Assembly (NCBI RefSeq): GCF_001053095.1
Contig: NZ_CGBP01000016.1
Coordinates: forward strand, 1-64,000
Length of the DNA: 64,000 nt
Direction: 5' to 3'
From: Yersinia similis
Lineage (GTDB): Bacteria > Pseudomonadota > Gammaproteobacteria > Enterobacterales > Enterobacteriaceae
Positions 27,066-38,873 of the stretch are shown in pieces. Numbering within the stretch: the first letter of the stretch is position 1; each line of letters opens with the position of its first letter. Under the pieces are notes generated by a model. The model saw only the letters and a program-made list of their open reading frames with translations. It was not told the DNA's origin and made no database searches. The position numbers were made by a program, and so were the translations under genes.

Positions 27066-29213
27066 ATGAAAAAGATCCTCACGGTCTGCCCCTATTGCGG
27101 CTCGGGATGTAAGTTAAATTTATTGGTCGAAGACGGCGAGATTGTCGGCGCCGAACCCGCTGATGGTGTCACCAATCAGGGGGAGTTGTGTCTGAAAGGG
27201 TACTACGGCTGGGATTTTCTTAACGATACCCGCCTGTTGACGCCACGGTTGACTACGCCCTTATTACGGCGTCAGCGTGGCGAGGCGTTTCAACCCGTGA
27301 GCTGGCAGGAGGCGATTGCGTTTATCACGGCCAAACTTAGCGCCATAAAAGAACGTCATGGGCCTGATGCCATCATGATGACGGGCTCTTCTCGTGGGCC
27401 AGGTAACGAAGCCAATTATGTGATGCAAAAGTTTGCTCGAGCGGCGATCGGCACCAACAATATTGATTGTTGCGCCCGTCTGTGTCACGGCCCGTCGGTG
27501 GCTGGGTTGCAGCAAACGCTGGGTAACGGCGCGATGAGCAACTCTATCGGTGAAATTGAGAATACTGACTGTATTTTGGTCTTTGGTTATAACGCGGCGG
27601 ATTCTCACCCCATTGTTGCCAGACGTATTCTGAAAGCCAAAAATAAGGGGGCTAAGCTTATTGTCTGTGATCCACGGCATATTGAAACCGCCCGTATCGC
27701 CGATCAATGGTTGCCGCTGAAAAATGGTGCCAACATGGCGCTGGTCAATGCATTTATTCATGTTCTGATTGAAGAAAAACTCTACGACGAAAATTATGTC
27801 CGCGACCATACTCGTGGATTCGATGAACTGAAAGCGGGCGTTGCCGCATACCGCCCAGAGGATGTTGAACCGATTACGGGGCTGTCTGCCAAAGCGGTGC
27901 GTCAGGCCATGCGCACTTATGCTGCTGCCCCTGCGGCCACCCTCCTATGGGGGATGGGGGTGACCCAATGGGGTCAAGCGGTCGATGTGGTGAAAGGGCT
28001 CTCTTCGTTAGCGTTATTAACCGGTAATCTGGGGCGGCCAAATGTAGGCGTCGGGCCGGTACGAGGCCAGAACAATGTGCAGGGCGCGTGTGATATGGGC
28101 GTGTTGCCGAATACTTTCCCTGGCTATGAAAAAGTGACCGACAGTGAGGCCAGGTCGCGTTTTGCTCGCGCCTGGGGGGTAGCTGAACTGCCCGCACATG
28201 TTGGGTATTCGATTACTGATGTGCCGCATAAAGTGGCGGAAGGGAAGCTTAAGGCCTACTACGTATTTGGTGAAGATCCAATCCAGACCGAGCCAGATTT
28301 AGCGGCGATGCGTGCGGCTTTTGCGGCACTGGATCTAGTCGTGGTGCAGGATATCTTTATGACCAAAACGGCAGAGCTGGCTGATGTCGTACTGCCTGCA
28401 ACATCCTGGGGGGAGCATGAAGGGGTCTATACCAGCGCTGACCGGGGGTTCCAGCACTTTAATAAAGCCATTGAACCGAAAGGGGATGTGAAACCGGACT
28501 GGGAGATTATCAGCCTGATATCAACCGCCATGGGTTACCCGATGGCATACCAAAATACTCAGCAAATCTGGGATGAGATGCGTAGCCTGTGCCCACCATT
28601 CGCAGGGGCCACCTATGAGAAACTGGCGGGGCTGGGCTACGTGCAATGGCCTTGCCCAACCGAAAATCACCCTGGAACACCTTATCTCTATACTGATAAC
28701 CAATTCGCGACGGCTGACGGTAAAGGTTTGCTCAGTTGTGCGCCATGGCAGCCGCCTCATGAGCAGACCGATAGTGATTATCCTCTGGCACTCTGTACCG
28801 TGCGCGAAGTGGGGCACTACAGTTGCCGTTCAATGACCGGTAACTGTGCCACTTTGAAAATCTTGGCGGATGAGCCGGGCTATGTGCAAATCCATCCTGA
28901 GGATGCCAGCCATTTGGGGGTTATCGATCAGGCGCTGATCTGGATTTCATCACGACGCGGAAAAGTGATCGCCCGTGCCAGTGTGACCGAGCGGGCTAAT
29001 CGTGGTGCGGTGTATATGACCTATCAGTGGTGGATTGGTGCCTGTAATGAACTGACTGTTGACCATGTTGATCCAGTGTCAAAAACACCCGAGTTCAAAC
29101 ATTGTGCGGTTAAAGTTGAGGCGATTAGCGATCAAACAGCGGCAGAGCAATATGTTGAGCAACAATACAGCCAGTTGAAAAAACGTTTATCAGACGCCGC
29201 AGTTGTGTCGTGA
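27066..29213 (+). CDS. fdhF: formate dehydrogenase H, cysteine form
   Basis: Molybdopterin-guanine-dinucleotide enzyme that oxidises formate to CO2. The 715 residues equal the E. coli length. Cys8, Cys11, Cys15 and Cys42 bind the 4Fe-4S cluster (CPYCGSGC, GELCLKG). At residue 140 (27483-27485), where E. coli has selenocysteine (ARVUHGPS), this gene has TGT, giving ARLCHGPS, so it is a non-seleno Mo-Cys enzyme. The following His (141) is kept. It lies in an operon with aegA and a ferredoxin, away from any hydrogenase-3 genes, so its partner may be the AegA-like reductase. Confidence 0.92.
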   Translation: MKKILTVCPYCGSGCKLNLLVEDGEIVGAEPADGVTNQGELCLKGYYGWDFLNDTRLLTPRLTTPLLRRQRGEAFQPVSWQEAIAFITAKLSAIKERHGPDAIMMTGSSRGPGNEANYVMQKFARAAIGTNNIDCCARLCHGPSVAGLQQTLGNGAMSNSIGEIENTDCILVFGYNAADSHPIVARRILKAKNKGAKLIVCDPRHIETARIADQWLPLKNGANMALVNAFIHVLIEEKLYDENYVRDHTRGFDELKAGVAAYRPEDVEPITGLSAKAVRQAMRTYAAAPAATLLWGMGVTQWGQAVDVVKGLSSLALLTGNLGRPNVGVGPVRGQNNVQGACDMGVLPNTFPGYEKVTDSEARSRFARAWGVAELPAHVGYSITDVPHKVAEGKLKAYYVFGEDPIQTEPDLAAMRAAFAALDLVVVQDIFMTKTAELADVVLPATSWGEHEGVYTSADRGFQHFNKAIEPKGDVKPDWEIISLISTAMGYPMAYQNTQQIWDEMRSLCPPFAGATYEKLAGLGYVQWPCPTENHPGTPYLYTDNQFATADGKGLLSCAPWQPPHEQTDSDYPLALCTVREVGHYSCRSMTGNCATLKILADEPGYVQIHPEDASHLGVIDQALIWISSRRGKVIARASVTERANRGAVYMTYQWWIGACNELTVDHVDPVSKTPEFKHCAVKVEAISDQTAAEQYVEQQYSQLKKRLSDAAVVS

Positions 29214-29229
29214 TTGAGCGCTGATTATG

Positions 29230-29254
29230 CCACGGCGAGATCTGCTCGCCGTGG
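29230..29254. terminator. hairpin between fdhF and dsbD
   Basis: Perfect 10-bp stem CCACGGCGAG / CTCGCCGTGG with a 5-base loop between convergent genes; T-rich sequence follows only after several bases on the plus side. Confidence 0.6.
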
Positions 29255-29264
29255 TGACGGCTAT

Positions 29265-31088
29265 TTATTTTGTAACCGTGGAGGTGTTTTGTAAATGCTG
29301 CAAGAATTGCGTGGCATCCATAAAACCGGTGACCCGTGCGGCAGTGACCTCATTGCCCTGAGAATCAAAAAACAGAATAGTTGGTAAACCTAACACGTTA
29401 AATTTCTTCAATAATGCGGCATGTTCAGCATTGTTGGCGGTGACATCCGCTTGCAGCAACAAGGTATTGGCTAACTGGCGCTGGACCTTATCATCACTGA
29501 AAGTGTATTTCTCAAACTCTTTACAGGCCACACACCAGTCTGCATACAGATCGAGCATCACCGGTTTACCCTGTGCCTGCGCTAATACTGCTTGCAATTG
29601 GGGCAAATCAGCCACTAGTTGAAAGTTTATATGTTTGATCTCATTCTGCTGCGTGTTGCCGTTAAAGGCCCAATCTTGCAAGGGGCGGGCCACGATCAAC
29701 AGTGCGGCCAATAGCAATAACTGACAGACGCGCACCCAACCAGAGTGCGCTTTCAGGCTCAATACAAACGCCCAGCCAAAGAACGCGATGGCCAGCAGGC
29801 TCCATAAACGCAAACCCCAGACATCCCCCACCACCCTTTCCAGTAGAAACACGGGCAGTGCGAGGATCACAAAACCAAAAGCCTCTTTGACATATTGCAT
29901 CCACGGACCGCTGCGTGGAATGAGTTTGTTGCCGAACAGGGTGACAACCACTAGCGGGATCCCCATCCCGAGCGCATATAAGTACAAAGTCCCACCACCG
30001 GCCAGCATATTACCGCTTTGGGCAATATAGAGCAGGATCGCGCTCAGCGGTGCGGTAGTGCAGGGAGAACAAATCAGACCCGCCAGTGCACCCATCGCAA
30101 AGACACCGGCCAGTGAGCCGCCACGTTGGCTATTACTCCACTGTGTAAGGCGGGTCTGTAATGATGAAGGTAATTGCAATGAATACAGGCCGAACATTGA
30201 TAATGCCAACAGTACGAATAATACCGATAAGCCAATCAACACATAAGGATGCTGTAACGCAGCCTGGAACTGTAAACCTGCCGCCGCAACCACTAACCCC
30301 AGCAAGGTATAGGTCAGCGCCATCCCTTGTACGTACACCACCGCTAATATTAGTATTCGCCGTTGGCTGTGCGGTTTCTCACGGCCAAGAATGACGGCTG
30401 AAATCAACGGATACATCGGCAAAACACAGGGGGTAAATGCGATCCCGATCCCGATTAGCAGTGCCCATAAGGGAGAAAAGGGTAGCGTAGACGGTACTGG
30501 CGCGGCATCGCCCTCTGGTTTTGTTGCCGCTGGTGGATTAACGGTAACCAGTGGATTGACAGTAGCTGATGGATTGACGTTAACCGATGTACTCGTGGTA
30601 GCGCTGCCTGAAGTCGTGGAAGCAGCAACGACCACATCAAGTGGGATCACCCGCGTTTCTGGTGGATAACAGAAGCCCGCCTCCGCACAACCCTGATAGG
30701 TCACGCTGACGCTAGCATGTTCAGCCGCCTGAGTAATGGGGATCTTCAAGGTTAATTGCTGCTTGAAAATTTCGACTTCACCATAGAACTCATCATTATG
30801 CGTAATGCCTTCTGGCAGGGTGAATGCCCCCAGCGTCGCTTGTTGCGGCACAATTTTTATTTGCTGCCGATACAGGTAGTAACCGGGATGGATTTGCCAA
30901 CTCAGATTCAGCTGATCGCCTTGCTGGCGGAAATCAAAGGCGAACGCTTGATCGACCGGAATAAACCGGCTCTGACTGTTTTTGGCACCCAAAGATGCAT
31001 TCTCACCAAAGAGTGAGGACTGGGCGCTGTGCGGGGTGAGTAATACGCTGCACAGCAGCAGGATCAGAGTAATGAAGCGTTGAGCCAT
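29265..31088 (-). CDS. dsbD: thiol:disulfide interchange protein DsbD
   Basis: Inner-membrane protein that passes electrons from cytoplasmic thioredoxin to periplasmic DsbC and others. In order over 607 residues: signal peptide; periplasmic alpha domain with Cys134 and Cys140 ([12 protein letters not shown]); eight-span core with CVLPMYPL and [10 protein letters not shown]-terminal thioredoxin-like domain with C519-VA-C522. A low-complexity Ser/Thr/Val/Pro linker (about 155-185) is longer than in E. coli. It overlaps the cutA 3' end by 25 bp, as in E. coli. Confidence 0.95.
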   Translation of the reverse strand: MAQRFITLILLLCSVLLTPHSAQSSLFGENASLGAKNSQSRFIPVDQAFAFDFRQQGDQLNLSWQIHPGYYLYRQQIKIVPQQATLGAFTLPEGITHNDEFYGEVEIFKQQLTLKIPITQAAEHASVSVTYQGCAEAGFCYPPETRVIPLDVVVAASTTSGSATTSTSVNVNPSATVNPLVTVNPPAATKPEGDAAPVPSTLPFSPLWALLIGIGIAFTPCVLPMYPLISAVILGREKPHSQRRILILAVVYVQGMALTYTLLGLVVAAAGLQFQAALQHPYVLIGLSVLFVLLALSMFGLYSLQLPSSLQTRLTQWSNSQRGGSLAGVFAMGALAGLICSPCTTAPLSAILLYIAQSGNMLAGGGTLYLYALGMGIPLVVVTLFGNKLIPRSGPWMQYVKEAFGFVILALPVFLLERVVGDVWGLRLWSLLAIAFFGWAFVLSLKAHSGWVRVCQLLLLAALLIVARPLQDWAFNGNTQQNEIKHINFQLVADLPQLQAVLAQAQGKPVMLDLYADWCVACKEFEKYTFSDDKVQRQLANTLLLQADVTANNAEHAALLKKFNVLGLPTILFFDSQGNEVTAARVTGFMDATQFLQHLQNTSTVTK

Positions 31089-31423
31089 GACAGGTAATCT
31101 TTATCTCCGTCCCGTACCGGTAGCACCAGTAATTCCGGCGTTTGGTAGGGGTGATGTTGTTTGATATAAGTGAGAAGGGCCTGCTGATGGGCAGTGTTGC
31201 TCTTGAACAATAGCTGAACCTCATACTCTTGTTCGAGTTTACCTTCCCAGTAATAAAGTGAGGTTGCCCCCGGCAACAAGGTGACACAGGTGGCCAGTTT
31301 CTCCCCCAGAACCTGCGCGGCTAGATTTTGCGCGCTGGCTTCATCGGGGGCGGTGCACAATACCACGATAGCATTTGAATAAGACACTGCATTTGGATCG
31401 GTCGTAGCATCAGAATCAGACAT
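31064..31423 (-). CDS. cutA: divalent-cation tolerance protein CutA
   Basis: Small trimeric PII-like cytoplasmic protein (119 residues; E. coli 112). Conserved blocks [38 protein letters not shown] and [14 protein letters not shown] are present. Overlaps dsbD and is likely co-transcribed with it. Its role in copper tolerance is known from E. coli; the molecular function is unsettled. Confidence 0.94.
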   Translation of the reverse strand: MSDSDATTDPNAVSYSNAIVVLCTAPDEASAQNLAAQVLGEKLATCVTLLPGATSLYYWEGKLEQEYEVQLLFKSNTAHQQALLTYIKQHHPYQTPELLVLPVRDGDKDYLSWLNASLL

Positions 31424-31577
31424 CTTAACCTCTTCGGTCGCGCTGTTTTATGATGGTGTGGAGAGCGGCGTGATAACACGATATGTTACGTAATAAGCTT
31501 ACAAATCATACTATACCCCGAAGCAGGGGCTAGCCAGAAAATGATTTATATAACGATGAGAGATATACCGAAGTCAT

Positions 31578-31598
31578 TGGGGCGCATGATGCGCCCCA
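31578..31598 (-). terminator. hairpin downstream of dcuA
   Basis: TGGGGCGC / GCGCCCCA with a 5-base loop ten bases after the dcuA stop; no clear T run, so it may stabilise the mRNA end rather than terminate. Confidence 0.5.
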
Positions 31599-31607
31599 TC
31601 AGACAGA

Positions 31608-32908
31608 TTACAGAACCAGACCGCCCATCACAAAACCGAAACAAACGGCCAGTGCAACCCCGATGGTACCAGGGATAAAGAATGGGTGGTTAAACACAAA
31701 GCGACCAATACGGGTGGTCCCGGTGTCATCCATTTGTACCGCTGCCACCAGTGTTGGGTAGGTTGGCAGGATGAACAGGCCAGAAACTGCCGCGAAAGAG
31801 GCAATTGCCGCCAATGGTGAAACGTTCAGCGCCAGCGCCATTGGCATTAATGCTTTGGCGGTTGCAGCTTGAGAGTAAAGCAGGGCGGAGCAGAAGAAGA
31901 AAATCACAGCCAGTAACCATGAATGAGCTTGAATCAAGCTACCCGCAGTCTCTTTAATCCACTCAAGGTTGTGTTGTAAAAGGTATCACCCAACCAGGCC
32001 ACACCTAAGATACAGATACAAGCACTCATACCGGCTTTGAAGGTACTGGAGTTCAAGATTGAATCCGTATCAACCGAGCAGACCAGCGTGGTGATAGTGG
32101 CGACACTCAGCATAATGATCAGGATAGCGTTAGTGGTGTTCATCAGCGGTGTTTCAACTAGCCCAACACTTGGGCTGTTGATGATCGCATAAGCCACCAC
32201 ACAAAGTACCCCAGCCAGGAACAGCAGAACGGAAGTTTTAGCCCGTGGTTTGATCACTTTTACGGTGTCACCACGTAGGGTGACTAAACCTTCTTCCAAA
32301 CGTTTCAGGTAAATAGGATCATCGGACAGCTTGGAGCTAAAGCACCAAGAGACGATGAGAGACATCACAAACACGGCACAAAGGGTGGAGGGGATAACGA
32401 TCATCAGCAGATGTAAATAACTGACACCTTGGCCTTCCATGACCGAGGACATATATACCACTGCCGCAGAAATTGGGGAGGCGGTAATGGCTATCTGTGC
32501 GGAAACGACAGCGGTAGACAGTGGGCGGCAAGGTTTGATGCCCTGTTCTTTCGCGACTTCTGCAATGACTGGCAGAGCTGACAGCGAAATGTTACCGGTC
32601 CCGGCGAAGATGGTCAGAAAATAAGTGACCAGTGGCGCAAGAATGGTGATGTGTTTTGGGTTCTTACGCAGTAACTTTTCAGTTTGCTGCACCAGATAAT
32701 CCATTCCCCCTGCAACTTGCATCGCAGAGATAGCGGCAATCACAGCCATGATAATTGAAATAACATCGAACGGGATACTGCCGGGTTTGACACCAATGAT
32801 CGCCAATACCAGAACACCAATTCCGCCTGCAAAACCTATACCAATACCCCCTAACCTGGCCCCAAGAAAAATGGCCAGCAGAACGATGACTAATTCTACG
32901 GCTATCAT
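31608..32908 (-). pseudogene. dcuA: anaerobic C4-dicarboxylate transporter, frameshifted
   Basis: DcuA exchanges fumarate, aspartate and succinate across the inner membrane in anaerobic growth. The first part (32908 to about 31982) matches family sequence through FKAGMSACICILGVAWLGDTF and then runs into 14 unrelated residues and a stop at 31934. The correct continuation (LQHNLEWIKETAGSLIQAHSWLL...) is in another frame down to 31608. One base is missing in the A-run at 31978-31981: adding one restores a protein of about 433 residues, the E. coli length. The lesion removes the last three or so membrane segments. It is either a true mutation or a homopolymer sequencing error. Confidence 0.85.
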
Positions 32909-32968
32909 AGTGTTTACTCCTTGTTTAAATTTTAAAGTAAAAGTTAAAAAATTGTGTTTGCCGGAAAG

Positions 32969-33005
32969 TAAAAAGGCACGCTGTCCAGAGGAGCATGCGT
33001 GCCTT
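32969..33005 (-). terminator. aspA terminator
   Basis: On the minus strand AAGGCACGC and GCGTGCCTT pair (32973-32981 with 32997-33005), followed by a T run, just past the aspA stop and before dcuA. Confidence 0.75.
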
Positions 33006-33027
33006 AGAGGGCTACCGAATATTTAAA

Positions 33028-34464
33028 TTATTGTTCATTTTCATCGGTATAACGTTTCGCTTTATAGGCTGGGTGCATCAGGTTTTCAACAGAGAAAATG
33101 TCGTCCAGTTCGGCTTCAGTTAACAAACCGCGCTCCAGAACCACTTCCCGCACATTTTTACCGGTTTCCGCACAGATTTTACCCACAATGTCACCATTAT
33201 GGTGGCCAATGAATGGGTTAAGATAAGTAACGATGCCTATGGAGTTAAAGACGTAACGCTCGCAGACCTCTTTGTTAGCTGTAATGCCATTGATGCACTT
33301 CTCTAACAGGTTGTAACACGCATTAGTCAGGATATGGATAGACTCAAACATGGCCTGACCAATCACTGGCTCCATCACGTTTAACTGGAGCTGACCCGCT
33401 TCAGCTGCCATAGTAATGCAAGTATCGTTGCCGATCACCTTAAAACAAACCTGATTGACAACTTCAGGGATCACCGGGTTCACTTTTGCAGGCATGATAG
33501 AAGAGCCAGCCTGCAATTCTGGTAGGTTGATTTCATTCAAACCAGTACGAGGGCCAGATGAGAGCAAGCGTAGGTCGTTACAGATTTTGGACATCTTAAC
33601 AGCCAGGCGTTTCAGGGCGCTGTGTACCATCACGTAAGCGCCGCAATCAGAAGTTGCTTCGATCAAGTCTTCGGCAGGAACACAGGCTAATCCACTGATT
33701 TCTGCCAGTTTCTGCACGGCAAGTTGTGAATAACCTTCTGGTGTATTCAGCGCAGTGCCGATGGCGGTGGCACCTAGGTTGACTTCCAATAGCAACTCGG
33801 CGGTTCGTTGCAGGTTTTTGGTTTCTTCATTCAATAACACCTGGAAGGCGCGGAATTCCTGTCCCAGAGTCATTGGTACTGCATCCTGTAATTGGGTGCG
33901 GCCCATTTTCAGAATTTTCTCGAATTCTTTAGATTTCCTACCGAAACCTTCGCCTAATTGGTTGATAGCATCGATCAACTTGATGATGGAGGCGTAGACC
34001 GCAATGCGGAAACCGGTTGGGTAGGCATCGTTGGTGGACTGGCATTTGTTCAGATGGTCGTTAGGGTTAAGATACTGATATTCCCCTTTTTGGTGGCCCA
34101 TCAGCTCTAGGCCAATATTGGCCAAGACCTCGTTGGTGTTCATATTGAGAGAGGTACCTGCGCCGCCCTGGAACACATCAACGGGGAACTGATCCATACA
34201 TTTCCCTTTATCCAGAACTTCATCACATGCCTGAATAATGATGTCTGCAATTTTACGCGGGATGGTATGCAACTCTTTGTTAGCCATTGCCGCCGCTTTT
34301 TTTACCATGACCATGCCACGTACAAATTCCGGCACGTCACTGATTTTACTGTTACTGATATAGAAGTTTTCAATCGCACGCAGGGTATGAACACCGTAGT
34401 AAGCCTCTGCGGGGACTTCTCGTGTACCTAACAGGTCTTCTTCAATACGAATGTTATTTGACAT
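33028..34464 (-). CDS. aspA: aspartate ammonia-lyase (aspartase)
   Basis: Converts L-aspartate to fumarate and ammonia, feeding fumarate respiration with frd and dcu. The 478 residues match E. coli. The fumarase-superfamily signature [11 protein letters not shown] is at 320-330. Residue 363 is Val (GTG, 33376-33378). As I recall, epidemic Y. pestis has Leu at 363 and no aspartase, while Y. pseudotuberculosis and pestoides strains keep Val and activity. The enzyme here should therefore be active. A consensus CRP box and an inverted repeat lie upstream. dcuA follows in the same direction. Confidence 0.96.
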   Translation of the reverse strand: MSNNIRIEEDLLGTREVPAEAYYGVHTLRAIENFYISNSKISDVPEFVRGMVMVKKAAAMANKELHTIPRKIADIIIQACDEVLDKGKCMDQFPVDVFQGGAGTSLNMNTNEVLANIGLELMGHQKGEYQYLNPNDHLNKCQSTNDAYPTGFRIAVYASIIKLIDAINQLGEGFGRKSKEFEKILKMGRTQLQDAVPMTLGQEFRAFQVLLNEETKNLQRTAELLLEVNLGATAIGTALNTPEGYSQLAVQKLAEISGLACVPAEDLIEATSDCGAYVMVHSALKRLAVKMSKICNDLRLLSSGPRTGLNEINLPELQAGSSIMPAKVNPVIPEVVNQVCFKVIGNDTCITMAAEAGQLQLNVMEPVIGQAMFESIHILTNACYNLLEKCINGITANKEVCERYVFNSIGIVTYLNPFIGHHNGDIVGKICAETGKNVREVVLERGLLTEAELDDIFSVENLMHPAYKAKRYTDENEQ

Positions 34465-34520
34465 GAGAACCTTCTCTATTTGTGCTGTCTTGTATTGTAT
34501 TTGTTAACTGATTTATGCTG

Positions 34521-34590
34521 CTGTCAGTAATATGATGCGGTGATGCACGATATGTACGGAAATATTAACCACCCATCTTATTACTGACAG
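34521..34590. repeat. 12-bp inverted repeat upstream of aspA
   Basis: CTGTCAGTAATA (34521-34532) and TATTACTGACAG (34579-34590) are perfect inverted copies with 46 bases between them, in the aspA leader/promoter region. It could be an operator pair or a long mRNA stem. Confidence 0.5.
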
Positions 34591-34669
34591 GATGATATGC
34601 TGCTTAGCGATAAAAAGCCTTGAACTAAGATCACTATATTGCCGGAATTAATCGAGATGATCTGATATC

Positions 34670-34685
34670 TGTGATTGCTCTCACA
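34670..34685. promoter_or_regulatory. consensus CRP box between aspA and fxsA
   Basis: TGTGATTGCTCTCACA matches TGTGA-N6-TCACA exactly. It lies about 205 bp upstream of aspA, whose E. coli counterpart is CRP-activated, and 227 bp upstream of the divergent fxsA. Confidence 0.8.
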
Positions 34686-34911
34686 CTTAGTTTAATGAGT
34701 AATAAAACGGTTACCCCTGCTTGAAAAGTGCTTTGTTCACCACCATTTTAGTAAAGTTGACCGATGTTGACGGGGAGCGCTGATACTAAAATCCGCAAAT
34801 AGAGGAAAATAGCCGTATCAGCACCTACCAGGTCAAGGTTTTCATGGTATCTGTCAGACAGGTTACTCACCTGATGAGGGGTGCTGAATGATTGAAATTA
34901 AGGAGAATACG

Positions 34912-35481
34912 GTGCGTTGGTTACCGTTTGCGCTGATATTTTTATTGGCATATATAGAAATATCGATATTTATCAAGGTCGCTGCGGTGTTAGGGGTGCT
35001 AGTCACCCTGCTGCTAGTGATCATTAGCTCCTGTGTGGGCATCTCACTGGTTCGTAATCAGGGCATAAAAACCTTTATCCAGATGCAACAAAAGCTGGCA
35101 GTGGGTGAAAGCCCGGCGGCTGAGATGATCAAAAGTGTTTCACTGGTCTTGGCCGGTATTTTGTTACTGATCCCCGGTTTCTTCACTGACTTCCTCGGCT
35201 TGTTGTTGCTATTGCCTTGGATTCAAAAAACATTAACGTTGAAATTGATGCCGCACCTGAACATTTATCGTGGTGGTGGCTTTGGGAATGGTAGCTTTGG
35301 CAATGGTAGCTTTGGCAACAGCAATCGCCATGATTCTGGCCCAATGAGTGGCGGGGATACCTTTGATGGTGAATTTCAGCGTAAAGCCGATGACCGCTTT
35401 ACGGTGGAGCACCGCCCGGATGAAAATGGTAAATCAGCAGATAATCGTTTTAAGGATGATAGTTTTAAAGATGATAAGTAA
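34912..35481 (+). CDS. fxsA: membrane protein FxsA
   Basis: Cytoplasmic-membrane protein whose E. coli homologue, when overproduced, relieves F-plasmid exclusion of phage T7. Residues 1-135 (MRWLPFALIFLLAYIEISIF... VRNQGIKTF... LIPGFFTDFLGLLLLLP) match the family. The C-terminal tail is low-complexity, with a 15-bp repeat encoding GFGNG/SFGNG/SFGNS (35278-35322), making it 189 residues against 158 in E. coli. The GTG at 34912 is chosen because it matches the E. coli N-terminus and has AAGGAGA five bases upstream; an ATG at 34888 is also in frame. Confidence 0.9.
   Translation: MRWLPFALIFLLAYIEISIFIKVAAVLGVLVTLLLVIISSCVGISLVRNQGIKTFIQMQQKLAVGESPAAEMIKSVSLVLAGILLLIPGFFTDFLGLLLLLPWIQKTLTLKLMPHLNIYRGGGFGNGSFGNGSFGNSNRHDSGPMSGGDTFDGEFQRKADDRFTVEHRPDENGKSADNRFKDDSFKDDK
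35278..35322. repeat. 15-bp tandem repeat in fxsA
   Basis: Three 15-bp units (35278, 35293, 35308) of the type agctttggcaatggt, in frame, encoding Gly-Phe-Gly-Asn-type pentapeptides. Confidence 0.75.
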
Positions 35482-35628
35482 AGAGGAGGGAATAATTTTC
35501 TAATAGCCTGTTTATTAATCATAAATTTATAAAGTAAATTATAGTGCTTTCTTTGTACCGTAAGCGATAGGCGGATAAAATCATCTACCGTCGGGCGAGA
35601 AAAAAATGAAAAATTTTTGGTCGCCTCC

Positions 35629-35657
35629 CTTGAAGGAACAAGAAGTCGCCCCCACTT
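35629..35657 (+). promoter_or_regulatory. heat-shock (sigma-32) promoter of groESL
   Basis: CTTGAA (35629-35634) and CCCCACTT (35650-35657) with a 15-base spacer fit the sigma-32 consensus CTTGAA-N13-15-CCCCATNT, about 80 bp before groES as in E. coli. Confidence 0.8.
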
Positions 35658-35704
35658 AGAAAGCCACGGTATCGGTTATGAAGTCATACCGGTATTAATC
35701 TTAA

Positions 35705-36031
<327 letters not shown>

Positions 36032-36044
36032 TCACGCTCTCTAA

Positions 36045-37724
<1,680 letters not shown>

Positions 37725-37802
37725 TGCTCCCGGCCTTTCTGCGGTCTTTGGTGCTTTTTCGCTAAAAAGTAGTTAAAGGCAGCAAAAGGTAAAGCTGTTG
37801 AT

Positions 37803-37837
37803 AAAAGCGAGTAGGGTGACCTGCTCGCTTTTATTTT
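37803..37837 (+). terminator. groESL terminator
   Basis: AAAAGCGAGTAGG and CCTGCTCGCTTTT pair with one G-U, followed by TATTTT, about 80 bp after groEL. Confidence 0.85.
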
Positions 37838-38039
37838 GTGAAGACTGTAATTTAAATTGTATTAAGCACTAAATCTGTTGCTTCTGATCTCTGTCATAAC
37901 CACGCCACAACTGAGTTCTACACTCAATTCTTTCTGACCTACATTTTGCAATCTAACGTCCTAAAGCGGCTTTATTCTATGTCTGTGTGATGATTGCTGG
38001 ACTTTTTTTATCTATCACGCTGATTTAATGTGTAAACTG

Positions 38040-38232
38040 TTATACCCTTCATATTTGTTGTTACAGCAGTGTTAGCGGCGCTCGTTATTCGGTCTATTCA
38101 TGGACCTCACCTCTGAGAGGCGGCTGCAAACAGCGTTCAAATCTGCTTTTGGTAGATTTGTCACCCGAATCACTTAGTTTTTATAAGTTCATCGGGGTTA
38201 CCTTGCTGTAACACCTGATATTGTTGGTATAT
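38040..38232. repeat. ERIC element with internal insertion
   Basis: Left end ttatacccttcatatttg, an ERIC half (cagcagtgttagcggcgctcgtta), an insertion of roughly 70 bp (about 38090-38160), then the ERIC core variant cacccgaatcacttag...ttataagttcatcggggtt and right arm cttgctgtaacacc. Lies between groEL and the lipoprotein gene. Nothing else is seen in 37838-38340. Confidence 0.7.
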
Positions 38233-38340
38233 GTTTCTCAGAACATTGTGTCTGGATAGTTTCGGCAACGGATGCCTAAGCGGCAGCGGTGCTTTCTGGT
38301 AATCTTTAACGTGATTCTCAAACGTCGAATGGGGAAAAAA

Positions 38341-38724
38341 ATGCGGATTAATGTGTTACTAAGAAGTAATGTTTTACTAAAGATTAAGATATTATTTGGC
38401 CTTTCAGCCGCACTGTTGTTGGCGGGTTGTAGCTCCTCTAACCCATTGAGTTCGGCGGGTGAGCAAGTGAAGTTTTCTGATACTCAGCCCGGCAGTGAGT
38501 GCCAGCTAGTCGGGCAAGTAACCGGTACTCAAAGTAACTGGTTATCAGGTCAGGGCGGGGAAAGCAGCTCAATGCGTGGTGCAGCAAATGACCTGCGTAA
38601 TAAAGCAGCGGCAATGGGTGGCAACGTCATCTATGGCGCAACCAGCCCGAGTGAAACCTTCTTATCAAGCTTTGCACCACTAGAAAGTAAAATGGTTGGC
38701 CAAGTTTATAAATGCCCTCAATAG
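38341..38724 (+). CDS. yjeI: YjeI-like lipoprotein (DUF4156)
   Basis: Putative outer-membrane lipoprotein of unknown function. A lipobox LLAGC follows a hydrophobic signal segment. The mature part matches E. coli YjeI (SECQLVGQVTGTQSNWLSG, SSMRGAANDLRNKAAAMGGNVIYG, GQVYKCP). The ATG at 38341 (127 residues) has GGGGA five bases before it. The frame is open to 38272, but that would put a charged extension before the signal peptide. Same neighbours as in E. coli. Confidence 0.88.
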   Translation: MRINVLLRSNVLLKIKILFGLSAALLLAGCSSSNPLSSAGEQVKFSDTQPGSECQLVGQVTGTQSNWLSGQGGESSSMRGAANDLRNKAAAMGGNVIYGATSPSETFLSSFAPLESKMVGQVYKCPQ

Positions 38725-38873
38725 CTCAAATGTAGAGGTATTAGTGGCTGTGCTTTGTTATACGTTTTTTCATCGTAAACAAAACAGGGGATACCTTATG
38801 GTGTCTCCTGAGTTTTATTTAATAGATGATAGGTTATTGAGATGAGTCTGCGCGTGCCTTGCACGGTCAGTGA

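Noticed and set aside
27483..27485. Selenocysteine in FdhF
   Set aside because: The codon is TGT, not TGA, so no recoding is needed.
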